Below are positions 12,071 to 24,102 of a stretch of DNA of 64,000 nt, piece by piece. The stretch comes from Crotophaga sulcirostris. Taxonomy: Eukaryota; Chordata; Aves; Cuculiformes; Crotophagidae. A model generated the notes under the pieces. That model saw only the letters and a program-made list of their open reading frames with translations, ran no database searches and was not told the origin of the DNA. Made by a program: the position numbers and the translations under genes. The DNA lies in assembly GCA_013397455.1 (NCBI GenBank), contig VYZB01000209.1, forward strand, positions 657,417 to 721,416. The letters run 5' to 3'. Within the stretch, counting starts at the first letter, position 1. Each line of letters opens with the position of its first letter.

Positions 12071-13840
12071 TGTTATCTTGTGGATAAATATACACGGAAA
12101 GGAATGGAACAGAGCAACACAATAAAAACGTATTTTGAAATTACTTAGAATAATTGCAGCTGTATTTATGCACCTTATCCACTGGAAAGGTTCATTGCCT
12201 TTTTCCTGTACACACATACGGAGAAATAAAAATATATACTCTAGCCACATTTTTATTTCTCCTTTCCTTTGCAGCATTCACCCACTCCAAGTGTAATGAA
12301 CGTTTCATGTCTTTCAAGCACTGCTTTGTCATGCTATAAGCATTCATTTCATGCTTTGAATATTTCCTGTCATACTTGCCTTGGATGAATTTTTTGTGGG
12401 AATGCTTTGCTTGTGAAGGTTAATGATTAGTAGCAGTGAAAACTGAAGTCCTCTTTCAATCCTCACATCTCCAACACTGCAGGTCACTGATGAGAAAGGC
12501 TCTCCACTTGGCCCTAGCAGAGGTGGCAGAACTGACCCTGACTGATGACCACGTATCTCATCCGACTGACAGTCAACACCCTTCAGTGTTGCCATCGTAG
12601 AGTCCCCTCAAGAGACTGCCAGCTACTGATAAGCAGGCTAAATCCTGAGCCTAGCAGAAGACCTGCTAAATCCTGGAAATAGTGTGTCTCGTAATCTGGA
12701 CCACAAAATCACTTGACTTTCGGTGTGAATCCCAATGAAAATATGATAATATAGGGAAAACCGGTGTTTTCTTTCCTAATTATTCAGATGTTCTTCATCA
12801 CAGTCATGAAACTGGCTGGGAAATACAGATGGATGCTGCAAAGTTTCAGTTCTAGTCTATCACGATTAAAATACTGTATTTCTAATTCTTGTTGGAATCT
12901 ATCTGGAATGAAATAAGATGAAAAAAATGCAAGACTAAATCACACATAAGTTAAATTTACAACCAGACATATCTGCTTTTGTTTCCTCGGGAAATGCTGG
13001 CTCTGAGACAGGACATGATGAAACACAGGTTGGACCTCACCAGATCTTTGTAGGCTGATGGGTCCTGCTAAGAGTCAACAGTCGATCCTGTCCAGTTACG
13101 GGAAGGCAGGAGAGACCAGCCCCACCAGGGCTCCCCGGCACGGCCAGGGCTTTCAGGCCAGGACAAAGTTCCCTACTGCAGTTCCCAGCAGACAATGTTA
13201 TCTGTAAGGGTGCAAATCTGTTCAGAATTTGGCCCTGGCAAGTTACAAAGGTGCAAACAAACTGACATCACCAGGAGCTTTGACTTCAGCACCAGCTATG
13301 AGATTCCTTATTGAAAATGCTAAGGGACTTTTTTTTAAAGCTTTTTTCTGAAGCAAAGTTAATTTTAGATTAGTCCCTCAGGCTGTGATAACTCCTCAGT
13401 GTTGCTCTGTAAACAAGAGAGGAGAGTCTTCTTGCATTTATAAGATTCTGATGCAAATGATCTCACGAACAAGAACACTAATACAAGCTGCCATTGCTGT
13501 ATCACCCTGTTTGCAACTGTAACAGACAGAAAACTTCCTCTGCTAAGCTCTGCTATCTGCTGCAAATTGTGTGTCTCAGGACGGTTGGTCACCTGAGATG
13601 AGGTACTCTCTAACAGCACCAGTCCAGCACTGTGTGCTCACAAACTGCCGAGGCCGTGCACTCCCCAGGTGGGAATTAAGGACCTGTCCAGGGACAGCTG
13701 ACCCTACAGACACCTGAATTCCTGCTACACTTGAAGCATCTCCTTGGCAAGTAAGTGTGAAGCTGGTGGGCACCACATTCAGTCACAGCTGAGAGAGCCC
13801 GGGAGGCAGCTGGACCCTGCCTGAAGGACTGGGGATGGGA
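12071..13840. other. Intronic stretch, nothing recognised
   Basis: AT-rich with a short GC-richer part at about 13070-13160. No repeat family, RNA gene or exon was recognised. Confidence 0.4.
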
Positions 13841-13842
13841 GG

Positions 13843-14421
13843 GTGGGCACGGCCTCAGAAGGAGGGGTGGCCTCAGAAGGCAGTCTGGTCTTACTAGTCA
13901 AAAGCTTGGCTGTTGAAGGAACTGGAGATCTCTTAGCTACCATTTTAACCTATAGTGTAGTTGAGTGGTGGGGACAGCCACAAAGGACAGTTACTTTTTC
14001 TGCCTGTATCAGCTCGAAAAGAGGGTTTGAACAGCGAATTCTGCACCTGAGAAGAGCACCCACCCCTCAGGCCAGGCAGTCCCCGCTCCACTGCCTGGAG
14101 CTGCAGCCCAGGGCATGGAACAGGAACACCAGCTTTGGGGACCAGAAAGAAAGAGTACAAAAAGGATGTGGACTCTGCAGTCTATCAGTTAAGGCAGAGA
14201 GATCGTTCCACCAGCTGCTTTTGCATTTTTCCAGGTTGCCCAGAATCCCCTCTTCCTTCAGCCAGAGCTGTGCCGTGCCTGCCATGGCCAGGGAGAGGAA
14301 GAAAAGGAAACTCCTCTTTGCATGCGTTCCCTCTACTGCCTGCTCTGCAGCTCGAGGACCAGAATTTCTCCTTTATGTTTTCAGACAGGGAAAAGTAAGC
14401 ATATACTTGAACATTCTTTAA
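13843..14421 (+). other. Longest open frame in the window (192 codons), probably not a gene
   Basis: The frame is antisense to NFIA. Its translation shows no domain, signal peptide or recognisable family, and it lies over GC-rich sequence with other overlapping frames. A 12-bp direct repeat, GGCCTCAGAAGG, occurs at 13851-13862 and 13869-13880 near its start. I treat it as a chance ORF; an unannotated antisense transcript cannot be excluded from sequence alone. Confidence 0.15.
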
Positions 14422-15174
14422 GGTTTAATGCTCAAGTCCAGCCCTACTTAAGCAAAGAATCCACAGATGATATTTACAAGTCCAGTGTAATTACTGCAGG
14501 GTTGAAAAACGAGTTCTGTGAGTTACGGTACATCATTGTTTTTCTTTTTTCTTTTTTTTTTAATGTTACAAAGAACAATGTGCCTTTCATTTCCTGCAGT
14601 GTTGTTAAGGTACTTGCAGCTCAAAGCAGCAAGAATGCATTAAAACTAAAAAGCATTTGGTTTGGGCATTAAACATTTTTATTTTTTAGATAAATGCTTC
14701 TCTCTACAGAAATTGTTTGAGCAATAAATTTAGCACACATTTGTTATCAGCTGTAAATAATGAATACTGTCTTTCTCCCTTGAAATGGGAGAACTCACAA
14801 ACTTCTTTAAAAAGAATTTTCTAATCTACAATAAAGTGGTGTGTTACCAACTCTTGAGTTATCAAATCGCAATACCGCATGCTCAAGAGACATCAATTGC
14901 CTGTAGAAAATGACACAGCATTCTTCTGCTTTGTACAGTACACTTTGTGTGTACCTTTACGTTGCAGTTATTAATTCTCCAGTACTACCACATCAAACAC
15001 AAGCACTGCCTGGTGGATGTCTGACATCCATTTACTGACAGCAGTAACACAGCGCAGTACCACAATTATTAACCAGTCTGTGCTACCCTCTCCTTGCCTT
15101 CCTCCAGAGTTAAACTCCTGCTGGAGCAGAGCAGGATTGGAATTTTAATTTTCAATGAATCTCTGAAAGCTAGA
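14422..15174. other. AT-rich intronic stretch
   Basis: Contains a T9 run near 14553 and an inverted repeat TTCTCCC(N7)GGGAGAA at 14773-14793. No coding signature. The AT-rich, homopolymer-poor texture of 14640-14800 would suit a conserved element, but this is only an impression. Confidence 0.35.
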
Positions 15175-15392
15175 ATCACCACTATCTCCACCTTGCAGAC
15201 AAAAAGATTGAAAAGTTTTCCTGCAAAAGTTTAAAATAATCCTACTTACAAAAAGAAAATCTATCCGATAGCTCTTTCCATGACTGAAAGAGAGAATAAA
15301 AGCCCCAGAGAGAGCGCACGGCAGTGCTGAGCTGGGAATTCAGTTGTTCCTGATCCCCAGGCACGCAGCCACTCCACTACACCAGACTGGCC
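15175..15392 (-). mobile_element. MIR-like ancient SINE remnant (tRNA-derived)
   Basis: On the plus strand, actatctccaccttgcagac (compare 'atccccattttacagat'), then about 130 bp further gctgagctgggaattcag, tcctgatccccaggc and ccactccactacaccagac. These appear in the order seen in reverse-oriented MIR/tRNA-SINE copies: polyadenylation-side segment, 'agctgggattcgaaccca', then 'tctaaccactacaccac' from the tRNA-like A/B-box end. The middle is badly decayed. The element is therefore a minus-strand, very old insertion in the same orientation as NFIA transcription. Assignment is from memory of the consensus. Confidence 0.6.
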
Positions 15393-15935
15393 ATTTTGTC
15401 ATCCCCAGCTCACTGCAAACTAGTTTGTTTATAAAGTACAACACAAAACCAGTGCATTTAACAAGCTTTTAAAATCAATAACCTTTTTTTTGATTGGGTG
15501 AATTGCAAAATCACTTTGCGGTGCCAACTGAAATGAAGCTTTTACATACCATTAGGCAACTACAAAAGTGGGGAATTTTCCACACGGGTGTTCCACCCAG
15601 CTGGTCAGAAAAAAAACTCATTTGAGTAAAATATCAGGACATCGCAACACGCGTCTGCCTTTCAGATTAAGTTGCTGGTCTCTTTCATCATCCCTCCTGC
15701 AAATTTCCTCACCCACGTAACAAACAGACAAGTTCTGGGTTTTCTTCCCCTCCACGAGAAACTCTTTCCCCTGGTAATGGACCTGAGAGGCTGCAGCACC
15801 ACGGACACCACTGGGTTACGCGTTAGCTTTTCCCCTGGTTCCAAGACAAGACAAGACATCTGGACCTTGAACCACGCGCGCATCAATGAGCCCTGCCTTG
15901 CCTGCACGTTTGCTTTTCATGACCAGCATGCTGGG

Positions 15936-15952
15936 TCTCTCTCTCTCTCTCT
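15936..15952. repeat. (TC)n microsatellite
   Basis: An uninterrupted tctctctctctctctct run of about 8.5 units within intron 3. Confidence 0.92.
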
Positions 15953-16547
15953 GGAAAAAATAAAATTCTTAATATTTCTGTAAATATTTGCAGGAGTGAT
16001 TGGGTAAGTGACTGCCTGAAAACTATTCTGGCTTAATGAAGGCGGAAGAAAAGGCTAAAGTTGGTGCTAAAGTCATGACTGAGAGCAGAAGATATTACCA
16101 TCTTCTCTGTTAATGATGAATCTGCTCCAGTAAAGCCCACTAGAAAAAAAAGGAGTGGTTCTAAAAAAGCAAAACCTTTTTCCCCATGAACTTCGCTTCA
16201 AGGAAGGTTAGATGCACAGGCTCTCCAAAATAACACAAACGATTTAAAACAATAAATTAAAATCTGTAGTAGGAGGCCTTCTTTTTCAGGGCTGTACAGT
16301 TGACCCTTTTGAACCTACATTACTCAAGGTATGCAAAATATATGTGTATAATAAATAGCTCTAGAATTTATGGAGTGGAACAGAAAGGATATTAACAGGC
16401 AAGTAGAGAGGCTGTATAACCCTCACAAGGCCTTTAAAGATTTATTTTTTAGAATGAAGGAATGCATGCATGTAAAAGGTAGTACTGAATCGATACTCTT
16501 CTTTCTGCCTTCCAGAAACACATACAAACGACTCCAAAGATGCCCTC

Positions 16548-16712
16548 AATCTGGTCATTCTGCTGTTAGCGTCAGTGGGAATAAGACTACTCATAATCCT
16601 ATTTTTCTTTCCTAAAAAAAAAATTCCTCTCTGTGTGGGCTTATTCCCACTCTCAGTAAAATCAATTACAAGACTCCGATTGACTCCAGAGGGATTTGGA
16701 TCAGGCCCTGTG
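16548..16712. repeat. Ancient interspersed repeat with 11-bp inverted arms
   Basis: GTGGGAATAAG at 16575-16585 is exactly complementary to CTTATTCCCAC at 16640-16650. Just beyond is gattgactccagagggattt...ggatcaggccc, a recognisable variant of the 'attgacttcaatggga...ggatcaggccc' phrase common in old sauropsid retroposon relics. I cannot name the family securely. Confidence 0.5.
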
Positions 16713-18580
16713 GAAGTGGGTCTACAGCAAGTGTAGAACAACGCAGTTAATATGATTTATTGTGTCCGTTTCTGTGCGTGCAGTTTTTCATTTTCTAAAG
16801 CCTGCAGTTTTGCTTTCATCCTCCTGTTCCGTAGATAAGAGCTGCAGATCTGTGTTGATCTCCACACTGGGCACAGCGCAAGCTGGGGGCTGTGTGTGCG
16901 GAGAATGAGCTCAGCGCCTGCCCAGGGGGAACAACCCCTCCAGGGCCAACAGGCAGCCCCCGATGCGGCTGTAAAGGTCTCCCACACAGGCACTGCAAAA
17001 GGTGCCTAATAAGTTAGGAGGCTTCTGCTGTGGTGGGGAAAAATACCCTTTAGTAAAACTGAGAAAAAGCAAAATCCTTTTCCTGTTTATTAAAAAAAAA
17101 GTACCTTTTGCAGGTCACCAGTAAAGTTCCAAGAATACACTAAAAGCTTGTTTTACAAGGAAGACTCAGTCTCCAAATCAGAGATATTTCATTTCACTAG
17201 GCTCTTACAGATTGCACATTATTAAACACTAACATTTCTGCTTTATGGGCTGGCCGTTGAGTAACAGGCTTCCTTAAGACTAAGAAACTGCAGGGTAAGA
17301 GGAACTGTGCTTTAATAGCTGCGAAAGAGTTTTATTGAAACACGAAATAATAACATGCTTGCTGCCTAATACATTCTAAATTAAAATATGGCTTAATAAA
17401 CATAGGCAACATATTCTTCACAGAAAAAAAAATACCAGAATTGGCAGAACAAAAATCACAGTTTAGTCAGTTCTTCTCTTAACCTCACAATCCTTTGGCT
17501 ACGAATTAGAATTTCTGTGAACAGGATTGATAAGGGAAATTAGGCACTGTCTTTCAGAAACAACAGAAATCTTTTAAGATGGTATGTTTAGAGATGAGCA
17601 GCACAAAATCTATCAAAATATGAAACCTTTCATGTTTCAGTGGGAGGAAAATAAAGGAACCCCAAAAGCCAAAATCTTACCAGTCCAATGAGCCCTGTGT
17701 TTTATGTTCTTTGATATATGCTTGTATTTTGAAATTTTATGTACCTACACCTCTTCTTCTTCCCGTAATTCTATCTGCCGTTTAAATCCCAATCCAAATG
17801 CAGTCTGGATCCGAACGCAGCCCTTCAAACTCACTCCCACTTGTAGCTTTTTTGGTTGCTAATAAAGTCCCCAAAACATACACACAGCTGTAGGGATGCA
17901 CTGCAAAGGTTTGGAGTAAAGCAGTTATTTGCTCTACAAAAGCACAATCACAGTTTATTATCACAGGTAGAGGATGGTGCAAGAGAGGGATTTAAATGTC
18001 CCCAAGATGGTGACAGGTTTTAGAGGCGTAAACAGTTCACATAAATTTTTCTTTTCTGTTCATGAACATTAGACTCCTGTGCAGTGACTCCTCTGTCTAC
18101 ATTTCTGTCTTTTAAAAAGTAAACTGATTATGGATAAAAAAAGTGAAAAAAAACCTATTAATAATAATCACTTTATTTTGGGAGACATTATTTCTAAGTC
18201 CTAAATATGAGTAGTAAAACAAAACTCAGTTGCCAATGCGCCAACAAAAATTGTAGAGGTCTACCTTGCTTAAACATAAAAAGGAAGAGAAGCTGTTCCT
18301 TACCCACATAGTTGCCCTTTCCCATATAGTCCCTACAGAAATTCCCTATTATTGAATTATTTTTTCAGGTTGCTTTACAACACAAGTCATTGATTCAGTA
18401 GAAGCTATTGCTTCTACTACAACTGCCCCAGTTCAGGAATACTGGTGTTCCCAAAATTCACAGTCCTGCCACTACTTCCCTATCAGCTCAAGCCGCTGCC
18501 ACCTGAAACAAGGGTGTTGGGAACACCCAGAGCAGCACGAGCACCAGGCCCCAGCTGACCCATGGCACCTACAGCCCTTA
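16713..18580. other. AT-rich intronic stretch
   Basis: Includes a GC-richer bit at 16850-16985 and AT-rich DNA at 17040-18420. AAGATGG at 18005 is a single YY1-type word. Nothing coding was found. Confidence 0.4.
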
Positions 18581-18584
18581 CAGC

Positions 18585-18960
18585 ACGCCAGTGACACTGT
18601 ACAGAGACCGCCGGCAGCGCCCGTGTCAGCCGCGCCGCGGGCACCCGCCCGAGCAGTCGGGGTGTGCGCAGGTGTGTGATCCTGCCCTGAACCTGCCGTG
18701 CCGGGAACACGGCTGCCCAGCTCCGCGTAGCAGATCTCTGCAGCGGAGAACGGGTGTGCAGGAACACATTTCAAAGCAACCATTTTGTTCCACGGGACTG
18801 TCTGAGAGCCTGCACCCCAACGTGCTGGCTGGGCACACACCGCAAGGGAGGCCCTCGGTGTGCGCTGTGAGAGCATCAGCAAACAACATGAAGTGACGAG
18901 CACGGAGACAGAGAGGAAGGCGATGCAGCACACACCCCTGGGGGCCACGACGCACGGCCC
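18585..18960. other. CpG-dense patch just downstream of NFIA exon 3
   Basis: The core at 18600-18680 (ccgccggcagcgcccgtgtc and onward) has about a dozen CpGs in under 80 bp, roughly the number expected from base composition without CpG decay. It lies about 310-690 bp into intron 3. Frames of 158 aa (-), 109 aa (-) and 101 aa (+) overlap it without recognisable content. It could be an unmethylated regulatory patch or an avian GC-rich microdomain. Confidence 0.5.
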
Positions 18961-19260
18961 AGGGGCTGAGAGCCTTTGCTACGGAGGAGTCAGGATGAGG
19001 GTTGCATACAGGAGGCTCTTTAATGGCATCTCCCTAATTAAAATTATTTTTAAAGGAAAAAAATGTCTCCTTTATGGATTGGAGAAACAAATGCTACCTT
19101 AGATTAGTGAAACAGTAGCATTTTAACTATGAGAAGAGTATACGAGCTATCTGTAGCTATCCCATGTCAATTATTCTGAATAATCCTTTTATATTAGACA
19201 TGGGAAAAAAAAATCTTTATAAATATGGGCTGTTTTAATATCCCAAAGCAGGAGCAGCAG

Positions 19261-19272
19261 GTAAGAACTTAC
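19261..19272 (-). other. NFIA: 5' splice site of NFIA intron 3
   Basis: The exon ends ...GAAAATG and the intron begins GTAAGTTCTTAC. GTAAGT matches the U1-pairing consensus at +1 to +6, so the donor should be strong. Confidence 0.9.
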
Positions 19273-19338
19273 CATTTTCTGGCTGGTCCTTAATATCAGC
19301 TTCACTTGGCTGGCTGGGACTTTCAGATTGACTTGAAT
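19273..19338 (-). CDS. NFIA: NFIA (nuclear factor I A) internal coding exon, exon 3
   Basis: On the minus strand, 66 nt lie between a ...tatgtttttcag acceptor and a GTAAGT donor. The exon starts with two bases (AT) that would complete a split Asp codon, then reads SSQSESPSQPSEADIKDQPEN, and ends with one base of the next codon (Gly if it follows the family). It is therefore phase 1 at both ends and 22 codons long. I recognise the peptide as the NFIA linker directly C-terminal to the DNA-binding domain; as I recall them, NFIB, NFIC and NFIX differ clearly here. NFIA is a nuclear, dimeric, site-specific transcription factor that binds TTGGC(N5)GCCAA and acts in glial, haematopoietic and urogenital development. 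This segment is Ser/Gln/Pro-rich with one SP dipeptide and no folded-domain signature. The flanking exons are outside the window, so the rest of the protein cannot be described. A pseudogene is unlikely because both splice sites are intact. Confidence 0.93.
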
Positions 19339-19362
19339 CTGAAAAACATAAAATACAGCCAA
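19339..19362 (-). other. NFIA: 3' splice site of NFIA intron 2
   Basis: Read on the minus strand, the intron ends ggctgtattttatgtttttc-AG. The pyrimidine tract is short but T-rich and directly abuts the AG. No competing AG lies between the tract and the exon. Confidence 0.88.
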
Positions 19363-21310
19363 AAATTACAGGGTCTGCTGTGGAAAATAGATCAGAGGCG
19401 CCAGACTTCCTCAAAAGGCTGAGAGCACAAACTCAGGACGGGAGTGCTGCACCAGGACATGATAATGCCAGGGTCCCGTGCCCAGGTAATATTTTTGCTA
19501 GGAAAAAAAAGGGAATCTTGTTTACGGCACTACACAGAGTGCTTGGTGTGTGTTAGCATAAATTAAGCTTTGAGAATCCTCCTTTTTAGAGAAGGCATAT
19601 TTAAACTGCTCTCCTACATGTTTTTTTTTTAAAGCAGCCTCTATGTTGTATACAAACCAGAGCCTTAATCCAACACATAGTAAAGTCTCAAAACATATTT
19701 TGGAGCAGGCATAGAAAGGTAACTAAGCAACACTACGAAGTCGTGGAGATTGTTGTCTATGCATTTCTGGAACAAAATCTGAAAAACTGATACAAGAGCT
19801 GGTTTTTGCCACACTTCTGCAGTGGTCACAGTGCTACGAGCTCACCAAAACGTGCAGCACTGCCCTGTTTGCAGGGGTACAAGTGGGGCCAGATCCTGGG
19901 TGAACTGCTTCAGGAGTTGTGCAAACAACGCGTCCTACAAACTCCCAGCTAACACTCTCCAATGAGCACCATTTATTTGCCTAAAGTAATAAAATTACCT
20001 CTAAAAGGGATATGTGTAAATACGAGTGGTTTGTATTTTTTACACCTTATTAACTCTACTTTATATGAAGATGATCACTCTTTGGTTCAAAAGTTGTTCT
20101 TAGTCTTAGTTTTAGTCAAATATTATGTTCCTTCTTAATTATTTCTATTACTATGAACTGGGGAAAAAAGATCCCTTCACCTGTGTGAAAAAAATATTTT
20201 TTAAAATCCCTCAAATTTGTTTTTTTCATTTACTTCAAATAAATATTTTTTCCTCAGGAATTTTTCTGTAATTTATTGATCCCATTTTAAAAGTTTTTGC
20301 TGCGAAACAAAACTTAGAAAATGAAACCACTTGCTACTGTATCAAAAACACCCCTAATCGTGACAAACTGATTTTCTGACTTCACCTTGACTTTGTGGAG
20401 TTTAGAATTAGCTGTCTGAAATTTGACCACATTTCAGTGAGAAGTCAATGCAAGATCAAAAGGTCATGACACTTAACTGTGATTAAATTGAAAATCTTAC
20501 TCCTATTGCAACGGAGTGATAACACCATCCCTTCTTTTTCTTTGAGGTATTAATAGTGCTGGAAGAAGCAGTACTACTAGTGACCTTGGGTCAAGCAATG
20601 CTAATTTATTGCTTTAAAAAGGTTCCTTGCTTTTAAGCAAATGAAGATTTTAATTACTGCAGAGCACTATAAAGAAAATGCCTATTTTAAATATTCAAAT
20701 TTTTTTTTTACCTGCTGACTGTATGCATTAGGCATCATTCAGAAGCTTAGAGGACAATCTTGTATTAATTAAAAACTACAAGTAAAAAAAGTGCTCATAA
20801 AACAAATTTTGATAAATTTCAAAATACAAACATTCAGAATCTTTAGTGAAGAAAGTTTCACTCCTAACACTCCTATTTAAAATCAATGAAATTCTCCTAA
20901 AAAATGATGTTTCCTAATGTGCCCAGAATCCACTTCCTCTCTTTTATATTTATTATTTTTAATAATTTCTCCAAAGAAGCTTATTGAAAAAAAAATTCTC
21001 AATTCTGCAATTTTGTTTTAAACATTGATCTTCTGGGTTATCTTCAAACCAGTGACAGCACATAGAGTACTGGGTAGCATGCACAGTGTTGTTATATTCT
21101 GGACACTAGATTTTGGCAAGAAGCTTCGTGTTTCTGATAACACAAAGGTAGAAACAAAGTTAGAATATTAGGAATGTAAAATATTTAGTTAATATTCAAA
21201 GTCAACATTCAACGGACTTAATTTTACATGGGAGGCATTAGGCTTTTGTTTATTTTTCAGGTTTTTCTTTTCTTCCAGCAAGCCATGGTTTCACCAGCGT
21301 TTGGGTGTTA
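19363..21310. other. AT-rich intronic stretch
   Basis: Many A/T runs of 8-9 bases (for example 19621-19630 and 20701-20709). At 20500-20520, actcc...ggagt forms a short palindrome resembling the old repeat phrase noted at 16.6 kb. No exon or RNA gene was seen. Confidence 0.4.
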
Positions 21311-21419
21311 TGTTTAAAATAGGGTCAGAATTCCACAAAAAAAAATATATTTGAAAAAAATTACTGCAGAAATATGGGACTCAAAGCATGTTTTCCTTTC
21401 AATGTTGCAAACAACCCAG

Positions 21420-21540
21420 TGGAGCAGGGAGAGAGAGGCGGGCAGCGCGGCACGGGCGCCCTCGGCCGCAGCCTGGCACCTTGGCTCCGCAGCCGGTGGG
21501 CAGCGCGGGATGGGAGCTGCTCCTGGGTGCTGAGAAACAA
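21420..21540. other. Short CpG-rich patch
   Basis: About 120 bp (gcgggcagcgcggcacgggc, ccctcggccgcagcc, cagcgcggga) embedded in AT-rich intron with sharp edges. Overlapping ORFs on both strands are compositional. Confidence 0.5.
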
Positions 21541-21914
21541 AGTACTTTTGTTTGTGTTGAGGGCTGCTTTTCCAAAACCAAAGCCAGTGGCACAAGAGAA
21601 ACTCTACTGGCCGTGGGACGTATGTTTGCATACTGAATCTTAACTTTCTTCTTTCACTACTGTGGCTACTGCGATAACATTTTTCCCAATTCTGTTCTCC
21701 TGAAACCCACCCCTTCTGCTGAAAATAAATAGTAATTTCTAAAAAAGACAACAAAGGCTTTAAGGACTATTCTTCATGGAGAGGCACAGGGCAACAAAAT
21801 GCAGGACGAGGTAGAATTAAAACCAATCTATACTGCGGTACAGAGATCACGGGAGCCTACCGAAAACATGTACTGGGCAAGCGTGTGCTCAGCATTGTTA
21901 TGCAAGGTGGCATC

Positions 21915-21975
21915 TTGTGGAAACCCCAGATAAGAAGACTGAGTTAAGGCACTTAGCCAAAATGTTTATATGCAG
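21915..21975 (-). mobile_element. Possible MIR-like fragment
   Basis: ccccagataagaagactgag followed by ttaaggcacttagccaaa loosely follows the reversed MIR core ('ccccattttacagatgaggaaactgag...ttaagtgacttgccca'). The match is short and interrupted, so this is a weak call. Confidence 0.3.
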
Positions 21976-22747
21976 AATTTTGCTTCCCTGATTTTATTCA
22001 GATGCCGCAGATGATCCGGTACATATAAATGTGCTGCCACATGGTTAAGGGATTGGCAAAATCAGAGCCGTTGTATTTTACAGTCTTGCCTAGGACAAGA
22101 GAGCCTTGCTCAGCCTCCACCGCTCACTCTGCTTTTTCAGCAGTTGGCAGTAACTCCTGTCGGGGCTTTTCTGTTGTTTTGCACATGGAAACTTTAAAAT
22201 TCCAGTTTTCCGAATGTTTAGCGCTTTGTGGGCTTGTCTACAAGAAGGGGAAAGTCTGTCCTGCTGAGTCAGTTAGCCAAACAGGTGACCGGAGGAATAA
22301 ATTAATTTTTGCCCATACATAATTGATATAAATGGAAGATCGTTTTCATAAGCATTTGCATTAAATCAATAAAATCACTTACTATAGAACAGTTTAACAA
22401 TTCATTTGATTTTCTCTTTTCTATATATTTGATAGCCACTCTGCAAAACAGAACACACTTTATGCCTATTTTCTTTAGCAACAACACTGCCAGTTAAATT
22501 CTACCACCTGCAATAATTAGAGCCATTGGAAAACATACAAAACAAAATATACAGTAGATGCGAGCCCCTCTTGAATCCGCGGCCCCCTGCGGCAACGAGT
22601 TTCATTGGTGCCTTAAGCTAAGGCTGGTAGGAAGCCAAAGAATCTGTATATTACAATAAAGTGCATGTTATTAAGGGGAGGATTTAAATGATTTCAGATG
22701 GAGTTGGAAATATTATAGGGAGGAACCACTATTAAGATTGCTGATTT

Positions 22748-22761
22748 AAAAAAAAAAAAAA
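22748..22761. repeat. Poly-A tract (A14)
   Basis: An uninterrupted A14 run flanked by gattt and tcac. No retroposon body is evident to its left. Confidence 0.9.
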
Positions 22762-24102
22762 TCACTAAGGAATCTAGTTTTATATTTGAGGAAGCTTAAC
22801 CTTGAATAGCACAATGGGTTTTATTTGGGGGCTTTTTTAGTTAAAGAAAAGTTAGTGGTTGGAATTTTTAACCCTGAACTAGCTGGAGTTAGTGTGAGTA
22901 CGCACACTGGAGTCAAGGTTACCGGGCAAGAGAAGCTCAAGGGGATCTGGCATCAACCGTAACCATGAGGGAACAGGATAAAAAGCATGTCGAAGCTATT
23001 TCACTCCCTACTTCCAAGAATCAACTATGATTAAGGGATAAAGCAAAAAAACCCGCAACGAAACAGGCGTTTTCTGAAGTAGCATTTCCTACTATGCCTC
23101 TGTTCTCTGTTCCTCTTTGGCTCTGTTTCTTAAGCCTATGCTACAGCAACACAACCGAGGTGGCTATGCCCGAGACCCAGGTCTGCCTGGCCTCACACCG
23201 TAAGCAGGCAGGGACCTTCAGCTCCAGGCCGGAACCTCCGGACTTCCCAACACGCGATTTTCCTTGTCAGGCTGCAGCAGAAGCACAGCTCCAGCCGGGC
23301 TGCACGGCGGCTGCAAGGAAGCAGGGCTCGCAGTGCTGGAAGGGAACACTCCATTGTTTGGAAAGAATAAAACCTTCCCAGGAAAGTCTGGCCTGTGGAC
23401 AGGACCAATGTCAACAGACTGACAATGTTGTTCTTTTTTGTAGACCATGACACAGACAGTGAAGAATTGTCATGCTCCTCCACCAAAAAACCCCACTTCA
23501 AGAGCCATGGCACTTCTCAGTCCCAAACCTCGTCATGGCTACCCAGCTCCTGAGAAATGGAACACTTCCTTGACGTGCTGCATCCAGCCTGGAGTGGCAA
23601 TGACCTACAAGGACCAGCCTTATTGTTTGATGGTCTGTGCAAACTGAATTAATGGGTGTCAAGATTATTTTTTACCTATGCAGAGCCAGCCCCCACCAGA
23701 AAGTGAGACCTCACAAGCCGTCAGCGCGCTCACTCAGGTGCAGATCCATCTATCCTCTAAACAGCAAAGGTGATCCCCGCATGGCGAAAAAAATTACCAG
23801 TGATGCCAGATGAGCAAGGCTGCACTGCCACTGCCCATGCTGAGCCTGCTCTGCAGCAAAATAAAGCGGGCTCCCTCTCCTCTGCTGCCAATCCAGCACC
23901 TTGCAGAAGCATCGCAGAACTTAAATTTTCCATTCATATCATGTTTTGCGGGAGGGGGGAATATTGGATAATAAACTGACATATTTTATTCAAGTTTCAG
24001 AGTCTTATTTGTAATAAAAAATTTATATGGCTGGGTTGTGTTCATGCAATAAATTTTTCATCTATAATTTTGGGCATGGATTCTACCAAAGATTTATACA
24101 TT
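22762..24102. other. Intronic stretch, nothing recognised
   Basis: Mixed composition with a GC-richer interval at 23160-23400. AGTGTG(agtacg)CACACT at about 22890 is a short inverted repeat. A 118-aa plus-strand frame at 23094 begins with a hydrophobic stretch but matches nothing I know. Confidence 0.35.

Larger units (their letters stand above)
1..19272 (-). other. NFIA: NFIA intron 3 (5' part, at least 19.2 kb)
   Basis: Sequence below the exon is downstream on the minus strand. The next expected exon encodes [20 protein letters not shown]. I searched by eye for its reverse complement (an acceptor followed by a TTCnTCACnTCnGG-like core) and did not find it. The exon therefore lies beyond base 1, or much less likely in the N gap. 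Confidence 0.83.

Noticed and set aside
13843..14421. 192-codon plus-strand ORF, the longest in the window
   Set aside because: No domain, family resemblance or splice context, and it lies in GC-rich sequence with overlapping frames.
18472..18948. 158-codon minus ORF with a hydrophobic, signal-peptide-like start
   Set aside because: Cysteine- and alanine-rich translation of a CpG patch with no family match. It is in intron 3 with no transcript evidence.
1..19272. Search for NFIA exon 4
   Set aside because: No reverse-complement match to the expected [15 protein letters not shown] coding sequence was found.
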